From contig NZ_CP024985.1 of NCBI RefSeq assembly GCF_002803845.1, positions 6,707,501 through 6,771,500 of the forward strand: a DNA stretch of 64,000 nt. Direction: 5' to 3'. This DNA is from Streptomyces lavendulae subsp. lavendulae (GTDB taxonomy: Bacteria; Actinomycetota; Actinomycetes; Streptomycetales; Streptomycetaceae). The position numbers and the translations under genes were made by a program. This document shows, piece by piece, positions 30,796-41,614 of the stretch (position 1 is its first letter; the number at the start of each line of letters is the position of its first letter). The notes below the pieces were generated by a model. That model was not told the origin of the DNA and made no database searches. It saw nothing but the letters and a program-made list of their open reading frames with translations.

Positions 30796-32439
30796 GTGAA
30801 CGCCGAAGCAACTCCCGGCCGGGAAAGGCTGATCGAGCAGTTCAAGGCCGACGGCCTGAAGGTGATGTTCGGAAATCCGGGAACGGTGGAACAGGGATTC
30901 CTCGACGCGGTGGACGCGGCGGCGGACTTCCGATACGTCCTCGCGCTCCAGGAGACCGTCGCCGCGGGAATCGCGGACGGCTACGCCCGCGCCACGGGCG
31001 GCGCGGCCCTGCTCCAGCTGCACTCCGGCGTGGGTCTGGGCAACGGCATAGGCATGCTCTACCAGTCGCTGCGCGGCCACACCCCGCTCGTCGTGGTCGC
31101 CGGTGACGCCGGGGTGCGCTACGACGCCATGGACGCGCAGATGGCCTCCGACCTGGTGGCCATGGCCAGGCCCGTCACCAAGTACGCGACCCGGGTCACC
31201 GATCCGCGCTCGGTGCTGCGCACGGTCCGGCGGGCCGTGAAGATCGCCCTCACCCCGCCGCGCGGACCCGTCTTCGTGGCACTGCCCATGGACGTGCTGG
31301 ACGAGCTCAACTCCGAGCCCGTGCTGCCCGCCACGGTGCCGCTCACCGACGTGGCCCCCTCGCCGGCCTCGGTGGGCCGGGCGGCCGCACTGCTGGCCGG
31401 CGCCACCCGGCCGGTGGTCCTGGTCGGGGACGGGGTGGCGCTCTCCGGGGCGCAGGCCGAACTCGTGGCCGTCGCCGAACTGCTGGGCGCCGACGTCTTC
31501 GAGGTCGACTCCTCCGAGGTGAACATCGCCGCCTCGCACCCGCTGAGGCGCGGCCAGACGGGCCACATGTTCGGCCCGCACAGCAAGGAGCTGGTGGGGA
31601 ACGCGGACGCGGTGCTGATCGTGGGCACCTACGTCTTCCCTGAGGTGTTCCCCGAGCTGGAGAACCCCTTCCGACCGGGCGCGAAGGTCGTGCACATCGA
31701 CCTCAACGCCTACGAGATCGCCAAGAACCACCCCGTGGACCTGGGGCTGGCCGCCGACCCGCGCCACGCGCTGCGCGCGCTGGCCGGCGTACTGGAGCAG
31801 CGGCTGACCCCGGCGCAGCGGGCCGCAGCGGCCGCCCGGCTGGACGTACGGACCCGGGAGCGGGCCCGCGCGGAGCTCGCGGCGGACGACGACGGCACGC
31901 CGATGGCCGTCTTCCTGCGGACGCTGGCCGAGCGCACCGGCCGGGACCTGATCGTCTTCGACGAGGCGCTGACCACCTCGCCGCTGGTGACCCGGTACCT
32001 GCCGCCGGAGCGGCCCGGCGACTACCACCTGACCCGCGGCGGATCGCTGGGCGTGGGCTTCCCGGGGGCGGTCGGCGCCAAGCTCGCCCACCCGGACCGG
32101 CTCGTCGTCGGCTTCGCGGGCGACGGCGGCACGATGTACACCCACCAGGCCCTGTGGACGGCGGCCCGGTACGGGATCGACGCCAAGTTCGTGGTCTGCA
32201 ACAACCGCAAGTACCGCCTCCTCGACGACAACATCGCCCAGTACTGGCGCGAGCGGGACATCGCCGAGCACCCCTACCCGGGTTCCTTCGACCTCGCGCA
32301 CCCCGAGATCGACTTCGCGGGCCTGGCCAGGGCGCTGGGCGCCGACGGAACCCGCGTGGAGAAGCCGGACGAGGCGGTGGCCGCCGTCGCGCGGATGCTG
32401 GCGCACCCCGGCCCGTACCTCGTCGACATCCAGATCTGA
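30796..32439 (+). CDS. Thiamine-diphosphate-dependent decarboxylase, benzoylformate-decarboxylase-like
   Basis: 547 aa, three-domain ThDP enzyme. FGNPGTVEQGF aligns with the NPGS substrate segment of benzoylformate decarboxylase. The cofactor-activating Glu is E53 (LQETVAAG), and H76 (QLHSGVGLGNG) matches its active-site His. The C-terminal ThDP motif starts FAGDGGTMYTHQALW and ends in VVCNNRKY. Likely reaction: a 2-oxo acid to an aldehyde plus CO2, or carboligation. GTG 30796 is preceded by AAGGGGG. Acetolactate synthase is less likely because of the BFD-type His and the lack of a small subunit gene. Confidence 0.88.
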   Translation: MNAEATPGRERLIEQFKADGLKVMFGNPGTVEQGFLDAVDAAADFRYVLALQETVAAGIADGYARATGGAALLQLHSGVGLGNGIGMLYQSLRGHTPLVVVAGDAGVRYDAMDAQMASDLVAMARPVTKYATRVTDPRSVLRTVRRAVKIALTPPRGPVFVALPMDVLDELNSEPVLPATVPLTDVAPSPASVGRAAALLAGATRPVVLVGDGVALSGAQAELVAVAELLGADVFEVDSSEVNIAASHPLRRGQTGHMFGPHSKELVGNADAVLIVGTYVFPEVFPELENPFRPGAKVVHIDLNAYEIAKNHPVDLGLAADPRHALRALAGVLEQRLTPAQRAAAAARLDVRTRERARAELAADDDGTPMAVFLRTLAERTGRDLIVFDEALTTSPLVTRYLPPERPGDYHLTRGGSLGVGFPGAVGAKLAHPDRLVVGFAGDGGTMYTHQALWTAARYGIDAKFVVCNNRKYRLLDDNIAQYWRERDIAEHPYPGSFDLAHPEIDFAGLARALGADGTRVEKPDEAVAAVARMLAHPGPYLVDIQI

Positions 32440-32473
32440 CCCGAGCGACACCCCACGGACAGGAGGAGACCGC

Positions 32474-32905
32474 ATGCCCGCCGAGCGGCTGACCGAGGAC
32501 GCGATCCGCACCTTCGCCGAGAACTGGTACGTGGCGCTGGACCGCCACCTCCCGCTGGAGCAGGTCCTCGCCCTCATCACCGAGGACCTGGAACTCAAGG
32601 TCCCCGAGGACACCTTCCTCGGCCACCAGGGCTTCGGCCGCTGGTACGAGGCCGTCACGAACCGGTTCTTCGACGAGGTGCACACGGTCACCAAGGTGGA
32701 GCCGGTCATCGAGGGCGACCGGGCGATCGTCCGGGTCATCGTCAACTGGCAGTTCAAGATCTGGGACGCGCCGGCCGCCCGCAGCGAGTGGGGTGGCTTC
32801 GACGCCGACCAGACCTGGACCGTGGTGGCCGGCCCGGACGGGCCGCTGATCAAGCAGTACACCGTCAACGACCTGGCGCCGATGCCCGGTTCGGTCTCGC
32901 TCTGA
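32474..32905 (+). CDS. NTF2-like (SnoaL-type) protein A
   Basis: 143 aa cone-shaped alpha+beta barrel fold (cystatin-like). It holds YVALDRHLPLEQVLALITE, FLGHQGFGRWYEAV and VIVNWQFKIWDAPAARSEW. Such proteins are isomerases, cyclases, dehydratases or non-catalytic binding partners. ATG 32474 follows AGGAGGAG. First of three consecutive genes of this fold, which differ in sequence and may form a hetero-oligomer or act on successive intermediates (inference). Confidence 0.85.
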   Translation: MPAERLTEDAIRTFAENWYVALDRHLPLEQVLALITEDLELKVPEDTFLGHQGFGRWYEAVTNRFFDEVHTVTKVEPVIEGDRAIVRVIVNWQFKIWDAPAARSEWGGFDADQTWTVVAGPDGPLIKQYTVNDLAPMPGSVSL

Positions 32906-32918
32906 GAGGACGGCCACG

Positions 32919-33374
32919 ATGAGCGAAGTGACCCGCGAGCGGGTCGAGGCCGCCTACCGCGCCCTCGGCTCCGGAGACCGCGCGCGCATCCTGGAGTACT
33001 ACTCCGAGGACCTGCGCTGGCTGGTGCCGGGCAACCACCCCCTCGCCGGCTGGTACGAGAGCCTCGACGCCTTCCTGGAGCTGATGGGCCAGACCCACAA
33101 GCTCACGGGCGGCACCTTCCGGATGGACCTGGAGGCGGTCCTGGTCGGCGAGGACTGCAGCGCCGACGTGTGCCGCAACGTCGCCCTGAGGGACGGCGCG
33201 GACCCGGCGAGCACCACCCCGTACGAGCGGATGGACTACCCGGTCTTCCACTTCATGCGCTGGCGGGACGGCCGGATCGTCGAGGGCCGCGACGGCCTCT
33301 TCGGCGACACCGCCTCCGCCTTCAGCCAGTTCTGGGCGCCCTTCGCGCCGGACGGAACCCGCAGGGACCGATAG
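32919..33374 (+). CDS. NTF2-like (SnoaL-type) protein B
   Basis: 151 aa. YRALGSGDRARILEYYSEDL, LAGWYESLDAFLEL and YPVFHFMRWRDGRIVEGRD are typical of ketosteroid-isomerase-like proteins. The ends of the fold resemble proteins A and C only loosely, so they are not recent duplicates. ATG 32919 lies 13 nt after gene A with GAGAGGACGG upstream. Substrate unknown. Confidence 0.85.
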   Translation: MSEVTRERVEAAYRALGSGDRARILEYYSEDLRWLVPGNHPLAGWYESLDAFLELMGQTHKLTGGTFRMDLEAVLVGEDCSADVCRNVALRDGADPASTTPYERMDYPVFHFMRWRDGRIVEGRDGLFGDTASAFSQFWAPFAPDGTRRDR

Positions 33375-33387
33375 GGGGATGACTGCA

Positions 33388-33771
33388 GTGAGCGCGACGG
33401 ACGAGGCCCGAACGATCCTCACGAAGTACTACGAGTACGCCAACGCCGGGGACTGGGACCGCTGGTGCGACCTGTTCGCCGAGGACCAGGTCATGGACGA
33501 ACAGCTGGCCGGACACATCGAGGGCCTGGAGACCCTGCGCTCGATGATGAAGGGCATGGGGACCATGTACCGGGTCTTCCGCAACGAGCCCGTGCACTTC
33601 CTCGTCGACGGGGAGAAGGCCGCCGCCGTCTCCCACCTCACCGCCGTCAGTGCCTCCGGCGAGGCGATCGAGGCCGAGGTCATGAACTTCTTCCGGATCG
33701 TGGACGGACGCATCGCCTACATGGCGAACTACCACGACACCGTCCCCTTCCAGGTGCTGGGCCAGGACTGA
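33388..33771 (+). CDS. NTF2-like (SnoaL-type) protein C
   Basis: 127 aa. YYEYANAGDWDRWCDLFAED, HIEGLETLRSMM and FFRIVDGRIAYMANYHD are standard for the fold, the last being the SnoaL C-terminal strand. GTG 33388 is preferred over ATG 33379 because the ribosome-binding site GGGGG (33374-33378) would directly abut the ATG. Third of the consecutive trio, 17 nt before the GMC oxidoreductase. Confidence 0.83.
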   Translation: MSATDEARTILTKYYEYANAGDWDRWCDLFAEDQVMDEQLAGHIEGLETLRSMMKGMGTMYRVFRNEPVHFLVDGEKAAAVSHLTAVSASGEAIEAEVMNFFRIVDGRIAYMANYHDTVPFQVLGQD

Positions 33772-33788
33772 GGGGCAGGAGCGCACCC

Positions 33789-35405
33789 GTGGCCACAGAG
33801 CAGTACGACTACGTGATCGTCGGCTCCGGCACCGCCGGCAGCGTCCTCGCGAACCGCCTCTCCGAGGACCCGGACGTCTCGGTCCTGGTCCTGGAGGCGG
33901 GCGGTTCCCGGATCCCGCCCGAGGTGGACGACCCGTCCTCCTGGTACAAGCTGCTGGGCGGGCCCGTCGACTGGGGCTACACCAGCGTCCCGCAGCCGGG
34001 CCTGGCCGGGCGCCGTACGTACGAACCGCGCGGCAAGGCCCCCGGCGGCAGCAGCAACCTCTACATCATGATGCACATCCGGGGCCACGCCTCGGACTTC
34101 GACAACTGGGCCTACCAGGGCGCGGCCGGCTGGGCGTACGAGGACGTGCTCCCGTACTTCGCCCTCCTGGAGGGCCAGGAGGACCCCACCGCGCCCACCA
34201 CCGGCACCGGCGGCCCGCAACGGGTCACCAACGCCGGCCTGCACGGCCCCAACCCGGTCTCCCGCGCCTTCATCGACGCGGCCGTCGAGCTGGGCCACCA
34301 GGAGATCGCCGACTTCAACACCGACGGCCCCCGGCGCGGTCTCTTCGGCACCGGCTGGCACCACATCGACGTGGCCGACGGCCGCCGCCAGGGCACCCTG
34401 GCCGCCTACCTGGAACCGGCGCTGGAGCGGTCCAACCTGACCCTGCGCACCAGCGCCCAGACCACCCGGCTGCTCTTCGACGGGGACACCTGCTCCGGCG
34501 TCGAGTACGAACAGCTCCGGGCCCCGGCACAGATCCCCGGCCGCACCGTGCGCGACGGCCACAGCCGGGCGGCGGCGCCCGGACGGCACACCGTACGGGC
34601 CCGGCGCGAGGTGATCGTGGCCGCCGGGGCGATCGAGTCCCCGAAGCTGCTGCTGCTCTCCGGGATCGGGCACCCGGACCAGCTGGGCGAACACGGCATC
34701 GAGGTCACCGCGGACCTGCCCGGGGTCGGGGAGAACTTCCACAACCACGTGCTGACCGGGCTCATGGCCGAGGTCACCCAGGAACTGCCGCCGCCCGCGC
34801 AGAACCTCTCCGAGAGCGCTCTGTTCCTGTCCTCGCGGCCCGGTCTGCCGGCCCCGGACCTGCAGATCGCCTTCGTCCACGTCCCGTTCGACGTGATCGT
34901 CGGCCAGGACCACCCGAACACCGTGTCCATCCTGCCCGGCGTCGTCCGCCCGGTCTCCCGGGGCTGGATCAGGCTCGCGAGCGCCGATCCGCTGGCCCAC
35001 CCGCTGATCCACCCGAACTACCTGGGGGACCGGTGGGACCTGGAGCGGATGGTGCAGGGCGTCAGGACCGCCCGGGAGCTCTTCGCGACCTCGGCCTTCT
35101 CGCCCTGGTACAAGCAGGAGCTCCAGCCGGGGCCGGGACACGTCTCGGACGAGGAGCTGCGGACCTTCGTGCGGCAGAAGGCGGAGAGCTACCACCATCA
35201 GGCCGGCTCCTGCCGCATGGGCATCGACGACCTCTCCGTCGTCGACCCGGAACTGCGGGTGCACGGCGTGCGCAACCTGCGCGTCGTCGACGCGAGCGTG
35301 ATGCCCGCCGTCCCGTCGGGCAACTGCCACACCGCCATCGCGATGATCGCCGAACGCGCGGCGGACTTCATCGGAGGCCGGAACAGGGGGGAATCCCGTG
35401 CCTGA
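33789..35405 (+). CDS. GMC-family FAD oxidoreductase
   Basis: 538 aa. Dinucleotide motif YVIVGSGTAGSVLANRL at the N terminus, GMC signature GKAPGGSSNLYIMMHIRGH, and the second signature GAIESPKLLLLSGIG. The C-terminal active-site pair is YHHQAGSCRMG (near residue 470) and NCHTAIAM (near 512). These enzymes oxidise alcohols to aldehydes, or hydroxy groups of sugars, using O2 or another acceptor. GTG 33789 follows GGGGCAGGAG. It overlaps the next gene by 8 nt. Confidence 0.92.
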   Translation: MATEQYDYVIVGSGTAGSVLANRLSEDPDVSVLVLEAGGSRIPPEVDDPSSWYKLLGGPVDWGYTSVPQPGLAGRRTYEPRGKAPGGSSNLYIMMHIRGHASDFDNWAYQGAAGWAYEDVLPYFALLEGQEDPTAPTTGTGGPQRVTNAGLHGPNPVSRAFIDAAVELGHQEIADFNTDGPRRGLFGTGWHHIDVADGRRQGTLAAYLEPALERSNLTLRTSAQTTRLLFDGDTCSGVEYEQLRAPAQIPGRTVRDGHSRAAAPGRHTVRARREVIVAAGAIESPKLLLLSGIGHPDQLGEHGIEVTADLPGVGENFHNHVLTGLMAEVTQELPPPAQNLSESALFLSSRPGLPAPDLQIAFVHVPFDVIVGQDHPNTVSILPGVVRPVSRGWIRLASADPLAHPLIHPNYLGDRWDLERMVQGVRTARELFATSAFSPWYKQELQPGPGHVSDEELRTFVRQKAESYHHQAGSCRMGIDDLSVVDPELRVHGVRNLRVVDASVMPAVPSGNCHTAIAMIAERAADFIGGRNRGESRA

Positions 35406-36009
35406 CGTGGTCCTGCGCGAGGGCGCGCTGTCCGGGACCCGGATCGCGGTCCTGGTCGAGAGCGACTTCTACGAGCCCGAGATCTTCTACTACCAGCGCC
35501 GGTTCGCGGAGGAGGGCGCCCAGGTCGACTTCCTGACCCGGCTGTGGGGGAACGACTCCATCACCTTCACCGGGCACGAGTACCGGGCGCCCTTCACCGC
35601 CGACCGCTCCCTGGAGGGGCTGGCCGACGAGGAGCTGCGCGGTTACTCCGCGCTCATCGTGCCCTCGGGCATGGTCGCCGACCGGCTGCGCTACACCGAG
35701 GACGTGGACGTGCTGGCCCCGGCGACGGAGCTGCTGCGCCGGGCGTTCGAGGAGCCGACCGTGCTCAAGGGGATCATCTGCCACGGCATGTGGCTGGCGT
35801 CCTCGATCCCGGGCAAGGTGCGCGGCCGCAAGGTCGTCTGCCACAACAACCTCATCGGCGACGTCCGCAACATGGGCGCCGAGTACGTGGACGAGGACGT
35901 GGTGGTGGACGGCGACCTGGTGACCGGCCGCACCGGAGCCCACCACCACCTCTTCGCCCGCCGGATCATCGAGCTGGTCGCCGCCGGGCGGGGCCGGAGG
36001 GCCGGCTGA
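35398..36009 (+). CDS. DJ-1/PfpI superfamily protein (second of three)
   Basis: 203 aa, PfpI-like. RIAVLVESDFYEPEIFYY at the N terminus gives the conserved Glu, and C128 sits in KGIICHGMWLASS with the usual following His. The C-terminal helix ends in HHHLFARRIIELVAAG. A candidate glyoxalase III/deglycase-type enzyme. GTG 35398 lies inside the end of the GMC gene, with AGGGGGGAA upstream. It overlaps the VOC gene (TGATG). Confidence 0.88.
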   Translation: MPDVVLREGALSGTRIAVLVESDFYEPEIFYYQRRFAEEGAQVDFLTRLWGNDSITFTGHEYRAPFTADRSLEGLADEELRGYSALIVPSGMVADRLRYTEDVDVLAPATELLRRAFEEPTVLKGIICHGMWLASSIPGKVRGRKVVCHNNLIGDVRNMGAEYVDEDVVVDGDLVTGRTGAHHHLFARRIIELVAAGRGRRAG

Positions 36010-36443
36010 TGCCGGGCGCGATGGTCTGGTCGCACGTGGGCCTCAACTGCGCCGACCAGAAGACCACCGAGGAGTTCTACACCCGCCACTTCGGCTTCAC
36101 CCGGGCCCGGGTGGTCGACCTGGGAGAAGCCCGGATCGTGTTCCTGCGCAAGGGGGACGCGTACCTGGAGCTCTTCGCGGCCGGAGCCGAGCCGGCCCGT
36201 ACGGCGCACGAGGACGGCCCGCCGGCCCCGGGCCGGATACGGCACCTGGCCTTCCAGACCGACAGCGTCGACGCCTTCCTCGCGGAGCTGGGCGACGCGG
36301 CCGAAGTGACCCTGGGGCCGCTGGACTTCGACGACTTCATCTGCGGATGGCGGACCGTGTGGGTCCGCGATCCCGACGGGGTGATCGTCGAGGTCAGCCA
36401 GGGATTCGAGGACGACCGCTCACACGAAAAGGACGGTGCATGA
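36009..36443 (+). CDS. Glyoxalase/VOC superfamily protein
   Basis: 144 aa, two beta-alpha-beta-beta-beta modules. The metal ligands expected for the family are present: H9 (WSHVGLNC), Glu in YLELFAAG, His in IRHLAFQT, Glu in VIVEVSQG. With all four ligands it could be a glyoxalase I-type lyase, a dioxygenase or an epimerase. ATG 36009 shares one base with the preceding stop. Confidence 0.87.
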   Translation: MPGAMVWSHVGLNCADQKTTEEFYTRHFGFTRARVVDLGEARIVFLRKGDAYLELFAAGAEPARTAHEDGPPAPGRIRHLAFQTDSVDAFLAELGDAAEVTLGPLDFDDFICGWRTVWVRDPDGVIVEVSQGFEDDRSHEKDGA

Positions 36444-36444
36444 C

Positions 36445-38268
36445 ATGGCGGGCACGACCGGCTTCTCCTTCTCCGACACGATCGCGGGCTACGTCGTCCG
36501 CTTCGACTCCGGGGCGCGGCTGCTGCGCCTGAAGACCGCGGACGGGCGCGAGTTCGAGGTCTCGCTCGCCGGTGACCCGAGCGCCGAGCTGGTGCGCAAC
36601 CTGGACGAGCCGTACATCGACGCCTCCGGGCACATCGACGAGATGCTCTCCCCGGGCCGTTTCCTCTTCGTCTACGGGGTCCACTACCCGGAGCGGGACG
36701 GAAGGTTCGAGGCCAAGCGGCTGGTGTTCCTGGGCCGCGGGGCCGAGGACTACCGGTTCGAGGAGACCGGCTGGTGGATCAAGCAGATCGAGTCGCTGGC
36801 CGACTTCTACAAGCGGGCCCAGTTCGGCGACGGGCCGGTGGACTTCACCGAGTACCGCACCGAGATCCGCCTCGGCGGGGACAAGACCGCCAGCCACGTC
36901 CAGGAGACCGACACGATCTCCCGGCTGGTCTACGGCATGGCCTCGGCCTACCTGCTGACCGGCAAGGACGAGTACCTGGAGATCGCCGAGCGCGGCACCG
37001 AGTACCTGCGCAAGCACATGCGGGTCGTCGACACCGAGGAGGACGTGGTCTTCTGGTACCACGGCATCAGCGTCGACGGGGACAGCGAGCGCAAGCTGTT
37101 CACCTCGGAGTTCTCCGACGACTACGACGCGATCCCGATGTACGAGCAGATCTACGCGCTGGCCGGCCCGATCCAGACCTACCGGGTCACCGGTGACGTC
37201 CGGATCAAGAACGACGCGGACGCCACCATCCGGCTCTTCGACAAGTTCTTCAAGGACGAGGAGCAGGGCGGCTACTACTCGCACATCGACCCGATCCTCT
37301 TCAGCCCCGACCACGAGTCGCTGGGCGAGAACGCCGAGCGCAAGAACTGGAACTCGGTCGGCGACCACGCGCCCGCGTACCTGATCAACCTGTACCTGGC
37401 GACCGGCGAACAGCGGTACGCCGATTTCCTGGAGTACACCTTCGACACCATCGCGGACCGGTTCCCGGACTACAAGAACAGCCCGTTCGTCCAGGAGCGC
37501 TTCTTCCGCGACTGGTCGCACGACACCGCGCACAGCTGGCAGCAGAACCGCGCGGTCGTCGGGCACAACCTCAAGATCGCCTGGAACCTGATGCGGATGA
37601 ACTCCCTGAAGGCCAAGCCGGCGTACGAGGAGCTCGCCCGGAAGATCGGCCAGATCATGCCGGCCGTCGGCAGCGACGTCCAGCGGGGCGGCTGGTACGA
37701 CGTGGTGGAGCGGGTGAAGCAGGGGGACGAGGAGACGTATCGTTTCGCCTGGCACGACCGCAAGGCCTGGTGGCAGCAGGAACAGGCGATCCTCGCCTAC
37801 CTCATCCTGAACGGCACGGTCGGCGGCGACGAGAACCTGCGCGAGGCCCGGCAGGCGCAGGCCTTCTACAACACCTTCTTCCTCGACCACGACGAGGGAG
37901 CCGTGTACTTCAACGTGCTCGCCAGCGGCACGCCGTACCTGCTCGGCACCGAGCGCCTCAAGGGCAGCCACTCGATGTCCATGTACCACTCGGCGGAACT
38001 CTGCTACCTCGCCGCCGTCTACAACAACCTGCTCATCAACGGCCGGGAGATGGACTTCCACTTCCAGCCCGACCCGACCGACCTGCCCGGACGGACCCTG
38101 CGCGTCTCGCCCGACCTGCTGCCCGCGGGCTCGGTGCGGATCGCGTCCGTGGAGATCGACGAGAAGCCGTACGAGGAATTCGACGCGGACGAGCTGACCG
38201 TCCACCTCCCCGACGTCCAGGGGCGGGTCAAGGTCAAGGTCCGGCTCCGGCCGGTGAACCGGAAGTAG
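36445..38268 (+). CDS. AGE-fold sugar epimerase/isomerase-like protein with extra N-terminal domain
   Basis: 607 aa. An N-terminal beta-rich domain of about 100 residues (GYVVRFDSGARLLRLKTADG onward) is unusual. It precedes an (alpha/alpha)6 barrel of the N-acylglucosamine 2-epimerase / mannose isomerase type: VGHNLKIAWNLMRM near residue 373 and KAWWQQEQAILAYL near 440 match the catalytic-cleft helices. A further C-terminal tail is beta-rich. Likely substrate is a sugar or sugar-derived aldehyde. ATG 36445 is chosen; GTG 36436 lies too close to AGGA (36429-36432). Confidence 0.8.
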   Translation: MAGTTGFSFSDTIAGYVVRFDSGARLLRLKTADGREFEVSLAGDPSAELVRNLDEPYIDASGHIDEMLSPGRFLFVYGVHYPERDGRFEAKRLVFLGRGAEDYRFEETGWWIKQIESLADFYKRAQFGDGPVDFTEYRTEIRLGGDKTASHVQETDTISRLVYGMASAYLLTGKDEYLEIAERGTEYLRKHMRVVDTEEDVVFWYHGISVDGDSERKLFTSEFSDDYDAIPMYEQIYALAGPIQTYRVTGDVRIKNDADATIRLFDKFFKDEEQGGYYSHIDPILFSPDHESLGENAERKNWNSVGDHAPAYLINLYLATGEQRYADFLEYTFDTIADRFPDYKNSPFVQERFFRDWSHDTAHSWQQNRAVVGHNLKIAWNLMRMNSLKAKPAYEELARKIGQIMPAVGSDVQRGGWYDVVERVKQGDEETYRFAWHDRKAWWQQEQAILAYLILNGTVGGDENLREARQAQAFYNTFFLDHDEGAVYFNVLASGTPYLLGTERLKGSHSMSMYHSAELCYLAAVYNNLLINGREMDFHFQPDPTDLPGRTLRVSPDLLPAGSVRIASVEIDEKPYEEFDADELTVHLPDVQGRVKVKVRLRPVNRK

Positions 38269-38305
38269 CGCTCAACGGGGGGCGCCCCAACATGAGGGGA
38301 ATGCA

Positions 38306-38646
38306 ATGACTCTGACCGTGAAGGAACGCCGGAACAAGTCGGGCACCGTGCTCGTCGCCACCGGCGAGATCAACAGCGAGACCTCCGGTGCCCTGCTCCA
38401 GGCACTCCTGCCGCTGGTCCGCGAGGGCCGGCCGCTGCGCATCGACCTGACCGCCGTCACCTACGTCTCCAGCGCCGGCCTGCGCACCCTGCTCGTCGTC
38501 TACCGCGAGGCGCAGCACGCCGGCGTCGCGGTCACCCTGTACGGGGTGAGCGAGGAAGTCCGGTTCGTCATGTCGGCCACCGGATTCCTCGACTTCTTCG
38601 AGACCGGCGAGGCCGCGGCCGCCGCGGCCAGGGCCAAGGTCGCGCG

Positions 38647-38650
<4 letters not shown>
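38306..38650 (+). CDS. STAS-domain anti-anti-sigma factor 1
   Basis: 114 aa, SpoIIAA/RsbV type. The phospho-acceptor loop is TYVSSAGLRTLL; by alignment with SpoIIAA S58 the acceptor is S56. It would be phosphorylated by an RsbW-like kinase and dephosphorylated by a PP2C phosphatase, both encoded downstream. ATG 38306 follows GAGGGGAATGC. It overlaps glgX by 4 nt, an unusual link between a partner-switch protein and glycogen metabolism. Confidence 0.9.
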
Positions 38651-40791
<2,141 letters not shown>

Positions 40792-40817
40792 GCCGCCCTG
40801 ACCGAAGGAGACCTGAC

Positions 40818-41129
40818 ATGCCGCTTTCCGTGTCCCTGAGCATCGAGGGCGACACCACCGTGATCGAACTGACGGGCGAGCTGGACGCCAAGACCGCACC
40901 GGAATTCCACCAGACGATCGAGAAGGCAGCCGGTCACGGCACCGGCACCGTCGAGATCCGGATGGCCGGCGTCGGCTACATGGCCAGCGCCGGGCTGCGC
41001 TCCCTGGTGTTCGCCCAGCAGAAGGTGGGCTCCGGCGTCACCATCAAGGTGGTCGGCGCCATCGAGCCCGTCTCCCGGACCATCCGCACGGCGGGCCTCG
41101 ACCGAAGCATCCAGCTGTCCGATGGCTGA
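40818..41129 (+). CDS. STAS-domain anti-anti-sigma factor 2
   Basis: 103 aa. The predicted phospho-acceptor is S57 in GYMASAGLRSLV. It is clearly distinct from the STAS protein at 38306, so the circuit has two antagonists, or one regulates something other than a sigma factor. ATG 40818 follows GAAGGAGACC. It sits between glgX and the RsbW-like kinase. Confidence 0.9.
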   Translation: MPLSVSLSIEGDTTVIELTGELDAKTAPEFHQTIEKAAGHGTGTVEIRMAGVGYMASAGLRSLVFAQQKVGSGVTIKVVGAIEPVSRTIRTAGLDRSIQLSDG

Positions 41130-41149
41130 GCAGCACGGCCGCCCGCGCG

Positions 41150-41614
41150 GTGAGTGACATGGTCGGACTGGCGAGGAAGCCCGCCGTACTGGAGGTGCCC
41201 GCCACCGTGGGGGCACTGGGCGAGATCGCCGCGTTCGTCCTGCTGCTGGCCGGCCGGGCGGGCCTCGGCAAAGGGGCCACGTACCGGATCCGGCTGGCGG
41301 TGGACGAGCTGGCCACGAACATCGTGATGCACGGGTACCGGGGCGGCGACGGACGGATCACCGTCCGCGGCCGCTCCGGTCCCGACGGGGTGCGGATCGT
41401 CATCGAGGACACCGCCCCCGCGTTCGACCCGGTCGAAGGCCGCCTGCCCCCCGCCCCCGGGGTCCCCCCGGAACGGCGGCGGGTCGGCGGTCTCGGCATC
41501 CACCTGGCCCTGACCAGCGTGGACACGTACGCCTACGCCCGCAGGGACGGCCGCAACATCAGCACGCTGACCGTCAAGGCCGAGGGGACGGACGCATGCC
41601 CTCCACGAACGTGA
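41150..41614 (+). CDS. RsbW-like anti-sigma factor / serine kinase (HATPase_c)
   Basis: 154 aa GHKL ATPase. The N box is RLAVDELATNIVMHGY, G1 is VIIEDTAPAFDP-like (VRIVIEDTAPAFDP) and G2 is GGLGIHLAL. Proteins of this type bind a sigma factor and phosphorylate STAS antagonists. No sigma factor gene is in the window, so the target is either encoded elsewhere or not a sigma factor. GTG 41150 lies 20 nt after the STAS gene; ATG 41159 is an alternative. The end overlaps the phosphatase gene by 19 nt. Confidence 0.88.
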   Translation: MSDMVGLARKPAVLEVPATVGALGEIAAFVLLLAGRAGLGKGATYRIRLAVDELATNIVMHGYRGGDGRITVRGRSGPDGVRIVIEDTAPAFDPVEGRLPPAPGVPPERRRVGGLGIHLALTSVDTYAYARRDGRNISTLTVKAEGTDACPPRT

